A DNA stretch of 7,016 nt from an uncultured Prevotellaceae bacterium (lineage in GTDB: Bacteria; Bacteroidota; Bacteroidia; Bacteroidales; Bacteroidaceae), in the NCBI GenBank assembly GCA_937898415.1, contig CALDLA010000116.1, forward strand, positions 1-7,016. Reading direction: 5' to 3'. A program made the translations under genes and the position numbers. Positions 6,141 through 7,016 of this stretch are shown one piece after another. The notes below the pieces were generated by a model that saw nothing but the letters and a program-made list of their open reading frames with translations, was not told where the DNA came from and did no database searches. How positions within the stretch are numbered: the stretch's first letter is position 1; each line of letters opens with the position of its first letter.

Positions 6141-6155
6141 TATTCAGAATCTTTG
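6124..6155 (+). promoter_or_regulatory. Bacteroidetes-type promoter upstream of 6224
   Basis: TTG at 6124-6126, a 21-nt spacer, then AATCTTTG at 6148-6155, which matches TAnnTTTG except for the first base. The stretch GAAATTATTC followed by ATCTTTGC is shared with the promoter at 481-514. Predicted start of transcription is near 6158-6161, leaving a leader of about 65 nt before the ATG at 6224. Confidence 0.55.
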
Positions 6156-6195
6156 CCCACGGAAATCAGAAATGATGACCGTGGGTAAATTTTTT
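6155..6195 (+). terminator. Terminator-like hairpin in the leader/intergenic region
   Basis: CCCACGG (6156-6162) pairs perfectly with CCGTGGG (6179-6185) across a 16-nt loop. The stem can extend through a G-U pair and TTT/AAA, and six T (6190-6195) follow. It can end transcripts arriving from the three-gene unit. For transcripts starting at the local promoter, part of the left arm lies at or before the predicted start, so only a shorter stem would form. An attenuator is possible but less certain. Confidence 0.6.
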
Positions 6196-6223
6196 ATTGT
6201 ATTTTTATAAAAGTAATAAGGTT

Positions 6224-6655
6224 ATGGCAAAGACAGTCATGTTGGAAGCTACTACAACAGAAATAGGTAGCAACGTAGAGAACTCAGAAATCAGTAAGGT
6301 GCTGCAATACCTGGCTCCTTGGATTGAGAAAACCAATGGTGAGGAATCTATTGGTTCTTGGGAAACCACTTTGGCTACCAAGATGATGATGAAGCTCCTG
6401 GAGCTTTGGATGACTCAGGATAGCAGAGAGCGTGTAGAGAAGATGCTCGAATACTATCACCCTCTGGATCGTGCCGCCATGGCCTACGGCTTGGTGGTGT
6501 ATGTGATGACTGGCACGAAGATGACTTTCAAGAGTGCCGTGGCCAACCAACACTACAAGACCATCTGCAAGATGTTGAAGGAGGATATGCCGCAGTTGAT
6601 GTTTGCTGGTCACATGAAGTATATGGTTCGTAGATACGGCAAGAAAAAGCAATAA
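6224..6655 (+). CDS. Hypothetical helical basic protein
   Basis: I do not recognise this 143-residue protein. The start at 6224 (MAKTVMLEAT) is preferred to the in-frame TTG at 6197, which lies within the T-rich tract. Residues 20-130 look almost entirely helical, and methionine is frequent (KMMMKLLELWM, 53-63). YHPLDRAAMAYGLVVYVMTG (78-97) could be a buried helix, but it is flanked by charges and is not a convincing membrane segment. The C-terminus is basic (MVRRYGKKKQ), which suggests nucleic-acid or partner binding. It has its own promoter and so is separate from the upstream three-gene unit. Codon use is more GC-rich than in 3837-4934, hinting at a different origin for this block. It may be a component of a mobile element typical of Bacteroidales; that is inference. 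Confidence 0.7.
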   Translation: MAKTVMLEATTTEIGSNVENSEISKVLQYLAPWIEKTNGEESIGSWETTLATKMMMKLLELWMTQDSRERVEKMLEYYHPLDRAAMAYGLVVYVMTGTKMTFKSAVANQHYKTICKMLKEDMPQLMFAGHMKYMVRRYGKKKQ

Positions 6656-6664
6656 GAAGGCATA

Positions 6665-6676
6665 AAATCGCGATTT
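6665..6676. repeat. Perfect 12-bp palindrome AAATCGCGATTT
   Basis: A perfect palindrome just after the stop of the 6224-6655 gene. GCGATTT at its right end recurs at 6720-6726. It opens a palindrome-rich intergenic block (6656-6831) that holds no convincing gene and no promoter of the TAnnTTTG type. Confidence 0.7.
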
Positions 6677-6683
6677 AGCGAGA

Positions 6684-6710
6684 GCAGAGCCAAACTCGTT
6701 TGAGCTATGC
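6684..6710. repeat. Imperfect inverted repeat GCAGAGC-CAAAC/GTTTG-AGCTATGC
   Basis: GCAGAGCCAAAC pairs with GTTTGAGCTATGC around a 2-nt loop, with one mismatch and one bulged A, giving about 11 base pairs. The sequence style (GAGCAGAGC...CTCGTTTGAG...GCCGAGCG) resembles a dispersed intergenic repeat I associate with Bacteroides genomes, recalled rather than checked. There is no T-run after it, so it is not a standard terminator. Confidence 0.5.
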
Positions 6711-6727
6711 CGAGCGTGAGCGATTTC

Positions 6728-6740
6728 AATGCGAAGCATT
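6728..6740. repeat. Small hairpin AATGC-GAA-GCATT
   Basis: A 5-bp perfect stem with the stable GAA loop, continuing the palindrome-rich block. Two further palindromes, GTCCGGAC (6771-6778) and GAGCTC (6783-6788), follow before the next gene. Confidence 0.45.
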
Positions 6741-6831
6741 AACCGAGTCGGAGGATGAGCGAGGAAACGTGTCCGGACGAATGAGCTCAACTAAAACCCC
6801 GCTTTCCGATGCTCATTAATTCGATAAGATT

Positions 6832-7016
6832 ATGCTAAGAAAAGTCGAAGTACCTGAAGAGGTTTTGGCACGACTCCTAACAGGGAAGTGCATCGAGGGT
6901 TCACTGCGCAGAGACCAGTGGACGGGTGTTGTAACCTTCAAGGCTTTCAACAGGAAGCCGCGAGGTAGTCAGGACAAGGTAATCTGCCAGTTGGAGAACG
7001 GATGGCTGAAGGAAAG
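6832..7016 (+). CDS. Hypothetical basic protein, 5' part only
   Basis: An open frame from ATG 6832 runs off the window after 61 complete codons with no stop. It begins MLRKVEVPEEVLARLLTG and continues with IEGSLRRD, VVTFKAFNRKPRG and VICQLENGWLKE. It is rich in Lys/Arg. The layout (a short helix, then alternating beta strands) recalls small proteins of unknown function in Bacteroidales mobile elements, but I cannot name a family. No promoter or strong ribosome binding site is visible upstream; it lies 176 nt after the previous gene across the palindromic block. Confidence 0.6.
   Translation, partial: MLRKVEVPEEVLARLLTGKCIEGSLRRDQWTGVVTFKAFNRKPRGSQDKVICQLENGWLKE

Noticed and set aside
6197..6223. 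TTG start for the 6224 gene
   Set aside because: It falls in the T-rich tract just after the hairpin and adds nine unlikely residues; the ATG at 6224 gives a normal N-terminus.

Overview
The window looks like one end of an assembled contig from a member of the Bacteroidales (Bacteroides/Prevotella-like). The evidence is moderate-to-low GC, weak Shine-Dalgarno use, and promoters of the Bacteroidetes type (TTG, about 20 nt, TAnnTTTG) rather than the E. coli type. The first 37 bases are not biological: they are the 3' part of the Illumina TruSeq/P5 sequencing adapter. Bases 38 to about 112, which include a small 8-bp tandem repeat, should also be treated with caution.

Layout: (1) 113-433, the C-terminal remnant of a SIR2-like (Rossmann) protein cut off by the contig end. 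(2) 549-2995, a tight three-gene operon behind a clear Bacteroidetes promoter: a GIY-YIG nuclease, an HsdR-N/PD-(D/E)XK nuclease, and a small acidic protein of unknown function. The two nucleases have unrelated catalytic domains but carry the same C-terminal domain of about 115 residues. (3) 2996-3134, a minus-strand promoter followed directly by a hairpin and U-tract, which would encode an RNA of about 50 nt. (4) 3135-3797, an Abi-like (HEPN-type) protein. (5) 3837-6020, three closely packed genes of unknown function that share a short peptide motif (roughly hydrophobic-x-M-x-G-x-x-A-x-Y-x-E), once at the C-terminus of the first protein, three times in the second, and in weaker form at the N-terminus of the third. 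(6) 6021-6223, a dense regulatory region with a 12-bp inverted repeat over a -33 box, a -7 box and a terminator-like hairpin. (7) 6224-6655, a small unknown helical protein. (8) 6656-6831, a palindrome-rich intergenic repeat. (9) 6832 to the end, the start of another unknown small basic protein.

The region reads as an accessory, defence-island-like segment. SIR2-like, GIY-YIG, HsdR-N and Abi/HEPN domains are all common in anti-phage loci, and no housekeeping gene is present. The two most interesting candidates for an undescribed system are the paired nucleases with a shared C-terminal domain and no visible methyltransferase, and the three-gene set linked by a repeated G-centred peptide motif. 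Both roles are inferred from architecture; no function is demonstrated by the sequence itself.
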